From Neorhizobium sp. UBA7851 (GTDB lineage: Bacteria; Pseudomonadota; Alphaproteobacteria; Rhizobiales; Rhizobiaceae): a DNA stretch of 18,790 bases. The notes under the pieces are model-generated. The model had not been told where the DNA came from. It saw nothing but the letters and a program-made list of their open reading frames with translations, and did no database searches. This document shows, piece by piece, positions 8,370 through 14,585 of the stretch (the first letter of the stretch is position 1; every line of letters starts with the position of its first letter). The stretch spans positions 1 to 18,790 of the forward strand of contig DLSX01000233.1 of the NCBI GenBank assembly GCA_002500765.1, given 5' to 3'. The position numbers were made by a program, and so were the translations under genes.

Positions 8370-8612
8370 TCAGTGTTTTGCTAACGCTCTCAGCGCCGCA
8401 TAATAATTTCTCATCGCCACACTGGCGATGAGTTCCGAGCTTTCAGGCGGCCCGTTCTTGCCGGCCCTGGTGGTGACGAATTCGATGTGAACGGTATCCG
8501 ACCGTATCTCGACCCGGTCCCCTTCTTTCCAGCCGACCCTTTCGAGATGCTCCTGCGGCAACATGATGCCGCAGCATTCTCCAATGCGCTGAATGACCAC
8601 TGTCTCGCCCAT
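8370..8612 (-). CDS. Orphan AbrB/MazE-type antitoxin paralogue
   Basis: 80 residues from the ATG at 8610-8612, which has GGAGG 6-7 bases upstream; the upstream in-frame extension has no support. Residues 4-46 form a swapped-hairpin AbrB DNA-binding domain (VIQRIGECCGIMLPQEHLER, GDRVEIR). It is clearly related to the antitoxin at 9120-9341: they share the RIG/KIG-GI-P-E-L-R-G-K-GD-VEIR pattern and, strikingly, the C-terminal signature M-x-x-Y-x-x-ALR-x-LAK, the likely toxin-contacting tail. There is no toxin gene next to it apart from the upstream Doc-type gene, 118 bases away on the same strand. A perfect palindrome overlaps its ribosome site and may allow self-repression. It could be a backup or anti-addiction antitoxin, or a transcriptional regulator left over from a second module. 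Confidence 0.8.
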   Translation of the reverse strand: MGETVVIQRIGECCGIMLPQEHLERVGWKEGDRVEIRSDTVHIEFVTTRAGKNGPPESSELIASVAMRNYYAALRALAKH

Positions 8613-8638
8613 CACCGCCCTCCATCGATGGAGGTGAT
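8611..8638. promoter_or_regulatory. Palindromic operator candidate overlapping the orphan antitoxin ribosome site
   Basis: A perfect 16-base palindrome, CCTCCATCGATGGAGG (8619-8634), lies inside flanking ATCACC/GGTGAT arms (8611-8616 and 8633-8638). It covers the Shine-Dalgarno region of the gene that starts at 8612. AbrB-fold antitoxins usually bind palindromes at their own promoters, so self-repression is the natural reading, but the RNA hairpin could equally hide the ribosome site. Further imperfect CACG/CGTG arms lie just beyond at about 8646-8657. Confidence 0.5.
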
Positions 8639-8730
8639 ATGCTATCACGTATGCGTGGTGAAATATATACGGGGCACCTTGGATTGTACGATATCGGACC
8701 AAGCTGTACGAACGAGGAACGGCTGAGAGA

Positions 8731-9123
8731 TCACGCTGGATAGGGAACGCAGTGGTCGCGAAGAAAGCGCGTCGCGCCGTCCTCATCGATCTCGCTGGCG
8801 GCAACGGCAAGAACGAAAGCAACGATCTCGGCCTGTGATGCTTCGATCAAGTAGCCGTTGATCAGCAAAAAGGTGAATGCGATAAGATAAGCGATACGCT
8901 TGTTGCCGTCGGAAAATGAGTGGTTTCGCGCCAAACCGTAAAGATAGGCGGCGGCAAGTATGAAAACATCGTCTTCGCCATAGGCATGTTTTTGAAGTGG
9001 GCGCGCAAGCGCCGCCTCCAAGGCATCTTCATCTTTTAAGCCTGACAAGCCGCCATGCTCTGCGATCTGCTCGTCATGAATGATCTCAATGGCAGCTCGG
9101 GATAGCCACCTTATGGCTGTCAC
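8731..9123 (-). CDS. Doc-type (Fic-fold) toxin of a toxin-antitoxin module
   Basis: 130 residues, very close to phage P1 Doc in length. The conserved loop reads HSFSDGNKR (His68, Phe70, Asp72, Asn74, Lys75, Arg76). Doc toxins carry HxFxDxNKR; the Lys in place of the Gly of AMP-transferring Fic proteins goes with kinase activity, and P1 Doc phosphorylates EF-Tu and stops translation. This protein keeps that Lys, so a kinase toxin is predicted. Its N-terminus (EIIHDEQIAEHGGLSGLKDE, then LEAALARP) is also typical of Doc proteins. The start is GTG at 9121-9123, overlapping the antitoxin stop in a GTGA arrangement, so the two are translationally coupled. The active-site residues look intact, implying a functional toxin. 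Confidence 0.93.
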   Translation of the reverse strand: MTAIRWLSRAAIEIIHDEQIAEHGGLSGLKDEDALEAALARPLQKHAYGEDDVFILAAAYLYGLARNHSFSDGNKRIAYLIAFTFLLINGYLIEASQAEIVAFVLAVAASEIDEDGATRFLRDHCVPYPA

Positions 9124-9341
9124 TTTGCTAGTTCCCGTAGTGCTACGCGGTATTTCTCCATTCCGAGCCGCGCGGCCTTCAACTGGTCGGCAAGATCCGC
9201 CTGTTCCGGAATAAGCGAAATACTGCCGTTTTCTTCACGGATCTCGACACTGTCTCCCGCCTTCAATCCAAGGCGATCAAGCACCTCTTTCGGAATGATG
9301 ATGCCTTCGGAGTTTCCGATTTTGCGAATGGTCGTGTTCAT
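9120..9341 (-). CDS. AbrB/MazE-type antitoxin paired with the Doc toxin
   Basis: 73 residues. The N-terminal ~45 residues are an AbrB/MazE swapped-hairpin DNA-binding domain (MNTTIRKIGNSEGIIIPKEV, GLKAGDSVEIREENG). The helical C-terminal tail (LADQLKAARLGMEKYRVALR, then ELAK) should wrap and neutralise the toxin. Classical Doc is paired with a Phd-fold antitoxin, so this is the alternative AbrB-Doc pairing. The ATG at 9339-9341 has GAGG 9 bases upstream. The toxin start overlaps the stop by 4 bases. Upstream dyad repeats at 9355-9373 suggest autoregulation. The exporter gene upstream on the same strand ends 57 bases away, so read-through is possible too. Confidence 0.92.
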   Translation of the reverse strand: MNTTIRKIGNSEGIIIPKEVLDRLGLKAGDSVEIREENGSISLIPEQADLADQLKAARLGMEKYRVALRELAK

Positions 9342-9354
9342 GGTCGAGCCTCGT

Positions 9355-9373
9355 GTTGCAACGTTGTTACAAC
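9355..9373 (-). promoter_or_regulatory. Operator candidate of the AbrB-Doc module
   Basis: Two adjoining dyads: GTTGCAAC (9355-9362) and GTTGT-T-ACAAC (9363-9373). Read on the minus strand, a possible promoter is TTGTTC, a 16-base spacer, then TGTAAC, whose -10 lies inside the second dyad. This fits repression by the antitoxin or by the toxin-antitoxin complex. Promoter assignment is by eye only. Confidence 0.45.
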
Positions 9374-9398
9374 TGAAGCTTGTCGTTGAACAACAAAC

Positions 9399-10271
9399 CT
9401 AGGAGGCGCCTACTTCAGCTCGCCGTCTGCGTATCTGCCACAAAGCATGGCCGATCAGCGCAACGATCAGGACGGTGCCGCCGGTCAGGGTGCGTGGAGA
9501 AATTTCTTCCGCGAAGATCAGCCAGACCCAGACGGGCGCCAGAACCGTCTCCAGAAGATAGCACATGCCGACCTCGGCGCCGGAGAGATATCGGGGGCCG
9601 ACCGCCAGGCACCAGAAGGCCAGTGGGATGAGCACGATGCCGTCAAGCAACACCCAGAAGGGGTAGGGGATGGAGGTGAGGCCACCGGGCTGCATCATCG
9701 TCAGGCCGATGATGGCGGGGATGACCGTCGCGACAAGCGGGACAAGGCCGAGATCGGCGCGGCTCTTTCGCCCGACGGTAATCGCGCCGGCAAGTAGAAC
9801 CGTCGTTGCCAGTGCCGACATATTACCCAGCAGTTCACCGCCGGACAGGCCGCCGGAGACGATAATCCCGACGCCGAGGATCATCAGAAACATGGTGATC
9901 CAGGTCGATCGTGACGGATGTTCGCCAAGCAGCAGCCATCCGAACAGTGCAGCGAACATCGGGGTAAAGGCGACGATGAAGACCACGTTGGCTGTCGCCG
10001 TATTGAAGATGCCGCCCAGGAACGTGATGGTGGAGAGGCCGTAGAAAAGCCCGGCAAGCAGGCCGGCTTTTCCGGGTCTCAGTGCCGAATTGCCCGGCTG
10101 AAGGCGGCGCAGGAGAAGCCAGATGGCTATGCCGAGGGCAAGGGTGCAAAGGCTGCGCAGGGCAAGTGTCTGCCACAATTCGCCGCCGCCCAGCCGGACG
10201 AGCGGCACGTCGAAGGACAGCGCAATGCCTCCGGTAATCGTTATGAGCAATCCTCTGCGGTGGTCGTTCAT
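9399..10271 (-). CDS. DMT superfamily (EamA) transporter
   Basis: 290 residues that are almost entirely hydrophobic, with about ten transmembrane segments in two repeated halves. Each half shows EamA features: SFDVPLVRLGG near the start, an FNTATANVVFIVAFTPMFAA helix followed by LLLGEHPS, and in the second half SGAEVGMCYLLETVLAPVWV followed by FAEEISPRTLTGG. Members export or import small metabolites, amino acids or drugs; the substrate is not visible. The start (ATG at 10269-10271) is only 9 bases after the bpt stop, so the two genes are co-transcribed, although no strong ribosome site precedes it. It is the last gene before the toxin-antitoxin module. Confidence 0.9.
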   Translation of the reverse strand: MNDHRRGLLITITGGIALSFDVPLVRLGGGELWQTLALRSLCTLALGIAIWLLLRRLQPGNSALRPGKAGLLAGLFYGLSTITFLGGIFNTATANVVFIVAFTPMFAALFGWLLLGEHPSRSTWITMFLMILGVGIIVSGGLSGGELLGNMSALATTVLLAGAITVGRKSRADLGLVPLVATVIPAIIGLTMMQPGGLTSIPYPFWVLLDGIVLIPLAFWCLAVGPRYLSGAEVGMCYLLETVLAPVWVWLIFAEEISPRTLTGGTVLIVALIGHALWQIRRRRAEVGAS

Positions 10272-10280
10272 CGACGGCCG

Positions 10281-11051
10281 CTAATCATCGGCATCTGCCG
10301 TCGGCGGCAGCGTGCGCTCCCAGCCGCGTGCCATCAGCTGCTCCTGCGGCTGATAGCGGGTCTTGTAGTCCATCTTCGACGATCCCTTGACCCAATAGCC
10401 GAGATAGACATGCGGAAGGCCGAGTGAGCGCGCCCTGTTGATGTGGTCGAGGATCATGAAAGTCCCGAGCGAACGCTTGTCATATTTCGGGTTGAAGAAG
10501 GAATAGACCATGGAAAGCCCGTCGCTCATCATGTCCGTGAGCGCGACAGCGATCAGCTCGCCCTGCGGCTGTTTGCTGAGGCCCGAGCCAGGCTCGCGGA
10601 TGCGGTATTCGATCAGCCGCGTATTCACATGCGTGTCTTCCACCATGATTGCATAATCGAGCGCCGACATGTCCGACATTCCGCCATGCTGGTGACGATC
10701 ATCCAGGTAACGGCGGAAGAGCGCAAATTGCTCGGTCGAAGGCTGGGCCGGCTGGGCGGTGGCGATCAGGTCGCGATTGGCGGTCATGACGCGCCTCATC
10801 GAGCGCGTCGGCTCGAACTCACCGGCCAGAATGCGTACGGAGATACAGGCGCGGCAGGCCTCGCAGGCCGGCCGGTAGGCGATGTTCTGTGACCGGCGGA
10901 AACCACCCTGAGTGAGGAGGTCGTTCATCTCCGCCGCACGGGGCCCGACGAGGTGAGTGAACACCTTGCGTTCCATTTCACCGGGAAGATAAGGACAAAC
11001 TGCCGGAGCCGTCAGATAAAACTGCGGGGAAGGCGTTGTCTGGGTATTCAT
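10281..11051 (-). CDS. bpt: Aspartate/glutamate leucyltransferase (ATE-like N-degron enzyme)
   Basis: 256 residues. The N-terminus has the CPYLPGEMERKVFTHL block, followed by the Cys-rich RPACEACRACISVRI segment typical of the ATE N-terminal domain, then RSMRRVMTANRDL. The C-terminal transferase domain contains LSMVYSFFNPKYDKRSLGTF, then HINRARSLGLPHVYLGYWVKG and KMDYKTRYQPQE, all hallmark ATE/Bpt sequences of the GNAT-like fold. Bacterial Bpt moves Leu from Leu-tRNA to proteins with N-terminal Asp or Glu, marking them for ClpS/ClpAP degradation. Older annotations call alphaproteobacterial members arginyltransferase. The start is the ATG at 11049-11051. It is followed 9 bases later by the DMT exporter gene. 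A 145-base gap separates it from the RDD gene upstream. Confidence 0.93.
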   Translation of the reverse strand: MNTQTTPSPQFYLTAPAVCPYLPGEMERKVFTHLVGPRAAEMNDLLTQGGFRRSQNIAYRPACEACRACISVRILAGEFEPTRSMRRVMTANRDLIATAQPAQPSTEQFALFRRYLDDRHQHGGMSDMSALDYAIMVEDTHVNTRLIEYRIREPGSGLSKQPQGELIAVALTDMMSDGLSMVYSFFNPKYDKRSLGTFMILDHINRARSLGLPHVYLGYWVKGSSKMDYKTRYQPQEQLMARGWERTLPPTADADD

Positions 11052-11196
11052 CGAGCTGTGGCCGATCCCGTCATGGAGTGCGAAATGTCATACCATGGCG
11101 TATAAATGGAAAACGTCAACCATGCGCTTTTCGGGGCCTGGTTTTAAGTGCGGCCAATCACCCGCAATTGGGCGGCTGACCGCTCTGGTAAAGAGG

Positions 11197-11655
11197 TCAG
11201 GATGTCCTGACGACGACTGTGCCAAGCAGCATGTCATGCACAAGCCGCGACTTTTCGGTGAAAAGGCCGACGAGCAGGATGAGCGGTGTCAGTACCGAGT
11301 TGATCAGCCAGAACAGCACCGTGTGTACCATGGCCGTCATGAAATCCATGCGCCGTCCGTCCAGCCGCATCAATGTGACGCCCATGGCGCGCATGCCGGG
11401 TGAGGCCTGTGATGGACCGCCCAGCGTCATGCCGAAATAGAGCAGCGCCACAATCACGAACAGTGCCGGATAGAGCATGAAGCCCAGGCCGAGCGTGATG
11501 ATGCCGAGAAAGAAGACGATCACGGCGGCCGGAATGCATAGGAGAAGCACGATCAGGTAGTCGAGAATGAAAGCGAACACCCGGCGGGAAAGAACGCCGC
11601 TATAGGCGCGCCAGTCCTCCGGTGCGGCATAGGTCGGGTTCGGGTCGAGGCTCAT
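11197..11655 (-). CDS. RDD family membrane protein
   Basis: 152 residues. After a short polar N-terminus (PTYAAPEDWRAYSG) comes the RDD signature SRRVFAFILDYLIVLLL, with the Arg and Asp inside the first transmembrane helix. It has three to four hydrophobic segments, the conserved TLGGPSQASPGMRAMGVTLM loop, and a closing KSRLVHDMLLGTVVV that supplies the last Asp. RDD proteins are inner-membrane proteins of poorly known role; some are linked to ion transport. The ATG at 11653-11655 has a purine-rich GGAGA about 9 bases upstream, just beyond a hairpin at 11675-11696. It lies 80 bases downstream of hemB on the same strand, probably in the same transcript. Confidence 0.9.
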   Translation of the reverse strand: MSLDPNPTYAAPEDWRAYSGVLSRRVFAFILDYLIVLLLCIPAAVIVFFLGIITLGLGFMLYPALFVIVALLYFGMTLGGPSQASPGMRAMGVTLMRLDGRRMDFMTAMVHTVLFWLINSVLTPLILLVGLFTEKSRLVHDMLLGTVVVRTS

Positions 11656-11674
11656 TTATATCCGGTCTCCTGTT

Positions 11675-11696
11675 TCTCCCCAACCATATGGGGAGA
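11675..11696 (-). repeat. Hairpin between hemB and the RDD gene
   Basis: A perfect 7-pair stem, TCTCCCC/GGGGAGA, with an 8-base loop. On the transcribed minus strand it is followed by AACAGGAGA, not by a T-run, so it is not a normal terminator. It may adjust translation or stabilise processed mRNA at the hemB-RDD junction. Confidence 0.4.
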
Positions 11697-11735
11697 TGCT
11701 GCAACCTTAGCAAGTCTCGGCATGTTTGCCGGCTT

Positions 11736-12746
11736 TCAGCCTTTTGCCAGCTTCTTGGCCACGTCGACGGCGAAATAGGTGAGGATACCGTCGCAGCCTG
11801 CGCGCTTGAAGCAGAGAAGCGTTTCCATCATCACCCGGTCGCCGTCGATCCAGCCGTTCATCGCGGCCGCCTTGATCTGCGCATATTCACCGGAGACCTG
11901 ATAGGCATAGGTCGGAAGGCCGAAGGCCTCCTTCACGCGCCAACAGATGTCGAGATAGGGCAGGCCGGGCTTGATCATCATCATGTCGGCGCCTTCCTCG
12001 ACGTCGAGGGCTGCATCGCGCAATGCTTCGGTGCCGTTGGCCGGAGAGATGTAATAGCTGTTCTTGTCGCCCTTCAGCAGGCCGTCGGTATTGATCGCCT
12101 CGCGATAGGGACCGTAGAAGCCGGAAGAGAACTTCGTCGCATAGGACATGATGCCGACATCCTGATGGCCGGCCGCATCAAGCCCGCGACGGATGGCGCC
12201 GATACGGCCGTCCATCATTTCCGACGGTGCTATGATATCTGCGCCTGCATCCGCCTGCATCACGGCTGCCTTCACCACATGGTCGACCGTCTCGTCGTTG
12301 ACGATGATGCCTTCATGCAGGATGCCGTCATGGCCATGGCTGGTGAACGGATCGAGCGCCACGTCGGTGATCAGGCCGATATTCGGCACCGCCTTTTTCG
12401 CCTCGCGAATGAACCGGTTCATCAGGTTGTTCGCGTCGAGAATGTGCGAGCCGGTCACATCACGCAGGTCCATCTCGATATCCGGGAAGGGGGCGATTGC
12501 CGGAATGCCGAGATCGGCCGCTTCCTTTACCGACTCCACGGCCTTGTCGACGCTCATCCGGTTGACGCCCGGCATCGCTGCCAGCGGTTCGGAAATGCCG
12601 GTGCCGTGGGTGATGAAGATCGGCCAGATCAGGTCGTCGACGGTCAGCCGGTTTTCCTGCACCATGCGGCGAACCCAGTCTGCCTTGCGGTTTCGCCGCA
12701 TTCTGCGGTGCCCGGTGATCTCGTCGACGAGATGCGTCTTGTCCAT
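11736..12746 (-). CDS. hemB: Delta-aminolevulinic acid dehydratase (porphobilinogen synthase)
   Basis: 336 residues, full length. HemB joins two 5-aminolevulinate molecules into porphobilinogen for heme and other tetrapyrroles, in the cytoplasm. The two Schiff-base lysines are present: Lys205 in SYATKFSSGFYGPYREA and Lys259 in MMIKPGLPYLD. The metal site reads DVALDPFTSHGHDG (residues 128-141), with Ala/Asp/Asp where zinc enzymes have three Cys, so this is the magnesium-type enzyme found in pseudomonads and rhizobia. The start is the ATG at 12744-12746 with GGAGA 7 bases upstream. It heads the minus-strand unit hemB-RDD, probably followed by bpt and the exporter, and is divergent from the DUF6163 gene. 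Confidence 0.97.
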   Translation of the reverse strand: MDKTHLVDEITGHRRMRRNRKADWVRRMVQENRLTVDDLIWPIFITHGTGISEPLAAMPGVNRMSVDKAVESVKEAADLGIPAIAPFPDIEMDLRDVTGSHILDANNLMNRFIREAKKAVPNIGLITDVALDPFTSHGHDGILHEGIIVNDETVDHVVKAAVMQADAGADIIAPSEMMDGRIGAIRRGLDAAGHQDVGIMSYATKFSSGFYGPYREAINTDGLLKGDKNSYYISPANGTEALRDAALDVEEGADMMMIKPGLPYLDICWRVKEAFGLPTYAYQVSGEYAQIKAAAMNGWIDGDRVMMETLLCFKRAGCDGILTYFAVDVAKKLAKG

Positions 12747-12876
12747 GACGGTGTCTCCGTTATTTTTGTTGGTCGGTCCTTAGCATGCGACAAGTTGTTT
12801 ATGAATGGCCGTGATCAAGCATTGCTGCCATGCGCGTGGCTGGCGGCTGGCGCGATGCCTCTATATATCATTGCCC

Positions 12877-13314
12877 ATGGAACCTGATTCACCCTCGACG
12901 CCACGGCGTACGCTGACCGAGCTCCTGTTCGTTCTCTTCCTGAGGATGATCGCCGTCACCTGTTTCTGGTTCGGCATGCAGTATTGGGCAATGCTTGTCG
13001 GCTATTCGCTGGAAGGCCGGGCGCGGTTCGATCTTCTGAACCTGCCCTGGCGCGCGGCCGCCCCGGCGCTCGCCGTCCTTTTCCCGGTTGCCTCTCTCGG
13101 TCTCTGGCTTGCCGTTTCCTGGGGTGCCGTCCTGTGGGCAATGGCGGCGATCATCCAGATCCTCATGTATGTCGTATGGCCGGAAATCTTCGGCGAAAAC
13201 CATCTTGTGCCGCTTCTGAACATCCTGGTGGCAAGCCTTTACGTCGTGTTTCGGGTCGCCTTGTGGCTCGAAAGCCGCCGTAAGGAGGAGAAGGTAAGGA
13301 TCGATTTACCATGA
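12877..13314 (+). CDS. DUF6163-like four-helix membrane protein
   Basis: 145 residues from the ATG at 12877. It has an N-terminal polar tail (MEPDSPSTPRRT) and four hydrophobic segments: TELLFVLFLRMIAVTCFWFG, then APALAVLFPVASLGLWLAVS, AVLWAMAAIIQILMYVVW and LNILVASLYVVFRVALWL. It ends with a charged SRRKEEK tail. I recognise the arrangement as a small conserved rhizobial membrane protein placed between hemB and ldtR, which I believe is classed as DUF6163; its function is unknown. The frame extends upstream to 12805, but the 24 added residues are unconvincing. There is no clear Shine-Dalgarno sequence before the chosen ATG, while TATATAT lies 10-20 bases upstream, so a leaderless or very short-leader transcript is possible. 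Confidence 0.8.
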   Translation: MEPDSPSTPRRTLTELLFVLFLRMIAVTCFWFGMQYWAMLVGYSLEGRARFDLLNLPWRAAAPALAVLFPVASLGLWLAVSWGAVLWAMAAIIQILMYVVWPEIFGENHLVPLLNILVASLYVVFRVALWLESRRKEEKVRIDLP

Positions 13315-13339
13315 AATTAAGGGAATTTTCGCTCAAATT

Positions 13340-13378
13340 TTAGCGAATTTTGCATGCTAACCTTTTGATTTTTATAAG
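13340..13378 (+). promoter_or_regulatory. Candidate ldtR promoter with MarR-type operator
   Basis: An inverted repeat, TTAGC-N11-GCTAA (13340-13360), overlaps TTGCAT (13350-13355). That is spaced exactly 17 bases from TATAAG (13373-13378), a good -10. The region (13315-13545) is clearly more AT-rich than its surroundings. A dyad over the -35 box is what an autorepressing MarR-family protein would use. The transcript would have a ~160-base leader, and a second promoter nearer the gene is possible. Confidence 0.4.
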
Positions 13379-13545
13379 GCGAACTTGCCTCCGCGAACGG
13401 GCCGTCACAGTCCCGACAAAATCGAAAAATGCAGGTAGGCATTTGTTAAGCAAGTGTTTTAAGTCGAATTTTATGCGCATTCGATAGGGTCTGTCTCAAG
13501 GCGGGAACAAACAAACACACCGCCAAACAAAACAGTGAGGCAGTT

Positions 13546-14061
13546 ATGATGAACACGAAGCTCAAGCCGCAGGCACCGGCAGTCGCAGATCCGCACGAAG
13601 ATACGATCCGTGGTCTTTACATGGAATCGCTGCACCTGGTGGAACGTCTCCACCGCCGCCTTCTCGACGTCATCAAGGACGAGTTCGACCGTCAGGGTCG
13701 CGATGACGTCAACGCCGTCCAGGCACTTCTTCTTTTCAACATCGGCAATTCTGAACTGACCGCCGGTGAACTCCGCTCCCGCGGCTATTACCTCGGTTCC
13801 AACGTCTCTTACAACGTCAAGAAGCTCGTCGATCTCGGCTTCATCAATCACGCCCGTTCGCGCATCGACCGTCGTTCGGTTCGTATCAGCCTGACGCCGG
13901 CTGGACAGGAAATTGCCGAGACCGTCTCTAAGCTTTACGAGCGCCATATCGGCTCGATCGAAAAGGTCGGCGGCATCGGCGAAGGCGAGTTCTCCCAGAT
14001 GAACCGTCTGCTTCAGCGACTCGATCGCTTCTGGAACGACTCGATCGCTTACCGGATGTAA
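13546..14061 (+). CDS. ldtR: MarR-family transcriptional regulator LdtR
   Basis: 171 residues. It has a winged helix-turn-helix core: an N-terminal dimer helix (HLVERLHRRLLDVIKDEFDR), then DDVNAVQALLLFNIGNSELT, a recognition region AGELRSRGYYLGSNVSYNVK and a wing HARSRIDRRSVRISLTPAG. The sequence and its position beside an L,D-transpeptidase gene match LdtR, studied in Liberibacter and Sinorhizobium, where it controls the L,D-transpeptidase and stress tolerance and responds to small ligands. Two adjacent ATG codons (13546, 13549) share a GAGG ribosome site at 13537-13540. A dyad near a candidate promoter upstream suggests autoregulation. In this window the target transpeptidase gene is 920 bases downstream, separated by a strong terminator and by another transcription unit. 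Confidence 0.92.
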   Translation: MMNTKLKPQAPAVADPHEDTIRGLYMESLHLVERLHRRLLDVIKDEFDRQGRDDVNAVQALLLFNIGNSELTAGELRSRGYYLGSNVSYNVKKLVDLGFINHARSRIDRRSVRISLTPAGQEIAETVSKLYERHIGSIEKVGGIGEGEFSQMNRLLQRLDRFWNDSIAYRM

Positions 14062-14144
14062 TCCGACCGGAACTGCGATCAGCCTTTAAACCACTAGGGG
14101 CTTGGCGTTCCTCATTACCTCCAGTCATGCGGTGACGCACAAAG

Positions 14145-14178
14145 GCAAAACGGAGCGTAGGCCTACGCTCCGTTTTGC
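14145..14178. terminator. 34-base perfect palindrome, bidirectional terminator
   Basis: A perfect 17+17 dyad: GCAAAACGGAGCGTAGG followed at once by its complement. In RNA it forms a ~15-pair hairpin with A-rich 5' and T-rich 3' edges on either strand, then GCTGGTTTT on the plus strand. It sits between ldtR (84 bases before) and the convergent small gene ending at 14206, as expected for a shared terminator. Confidence 0.8.
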
Positions 14179-14205
14179 TGGTTTTAACATCATGTGGCGA
14201 AGATT

Positions 14206-14406
14206 TCAGCCGCCGATAGCCTTGATGCGGGTCAAGTCGACAATCACTTCCTGCCAGCCCGTCGGACGATATCCTCGGACTTTGTCTGGCCAATCACAAA
14301 TGCCGTCTTCGTTGACGTAGCCGACCCATTGAGCGCTCTCAAGATGATCGAACAATAGAAAGACGAGCTTGTTCGGAATGAGAGTGTTTATCGGTTTCCA
14401 CTGCAT
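14206..14406 (-). CDS. Small protein of unknown function (66 aa)
   Basis: 66 residues, rich in aromatics. The ATG at 14404-14406 has a perfectly placed GGAGG 7 bases upstream, and an AT-rich promoter-like stretch lies beyond it, so expression is likely despite the small size. The N-terminal MQWKPINT and the C-terminal PTGWQEVIVDL recall the short DUF551-like proteins often seen in phages and accessory DNA (W..i......, then PTHW), but I cannot confirm that. No signal peptide and no transmembrane segment. It is convergent with ldtR across a shared terminator, inserted between ldtR and its presumed target gene. Confidence 0.65.
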   Translation of the reverse strand: MQWKPINTLIPNKLVFLLFDHLESAQWVGYVNEDGICDWPDKVRGYRPTGWQEVIVDLTRIKAIGG

Positions 14407-14585
14407 TTAATTCCTCCGCCCTTATATTTTAAGTCACAGAATTTATTGTTGTCGCCTTGCTTGAAGCTGGCGCTTCTTAAGAAGAACCTTCCCACGGAAA
14501 GGGCGATGCTCGTGCCGAGGGTGATTCTTTGACGGGAGCCTGTTTTGCGGAAAGCCTTTGAAAGGGCAAGACCGCAAAATTTTTT
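14407..14585 (+). ncRNA. Candidate small RNA 1 (3' end at 14585; 5' end uncertain)
   Basis: No convincing protein lies here, yet a good plus-strand intrinsic terminator closes the stretch (14543-14585). It also holds GAAGC-TGGC-GCTTC (14463-14476), the overlapping palindrome CTTCTTAAGAAG (14473-14484) and a C/G-rich stem region around 14488-14520. A small RNA starting somewhere between about 14440 and 14500 would explain a terminator with no gene. No homology to a named small RNA is claimed, and the left part also serves as promoter region for the minus-strand small gene. Confidence 0.4.
14543..14585 (+). terminator. Plus-strand intrinsic terminator without an upstream protein gene
   Basis: TTTTGCGG (14543-14550) pairs perfectly with CCGCAAAA (14572-14579), enclosing a second small stem (GCC..GGC, 14554-14567), and is followed by T6 at 14580-14585 and then G7. 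On the minus strand the T-run is missing, so it acts on plus-strand transcripts. Confidence 0.65.

Noticed and set aside
8613..8730. Remnant of a second toxin gene between the Doc gene and the orphan antitoxin
   Set aside because: The 118 bases contain palindromes and AT-rich promoter-like sequence, but no translated similarity to Doc or another toxin in any frame by eye.
11622..12887. 421-codon plus-strand frame opposite hemB
   Set aside because: Low-complexity His/Asp/Gly-rich translation opposite a complete hemB.
13440..13470. CtrA-type TTAA-N7-TTAA site upstream of ldtR
   Set aside because: The two TTAA elements are 9 bases apart, not 7, and the region is generally AT-rich.
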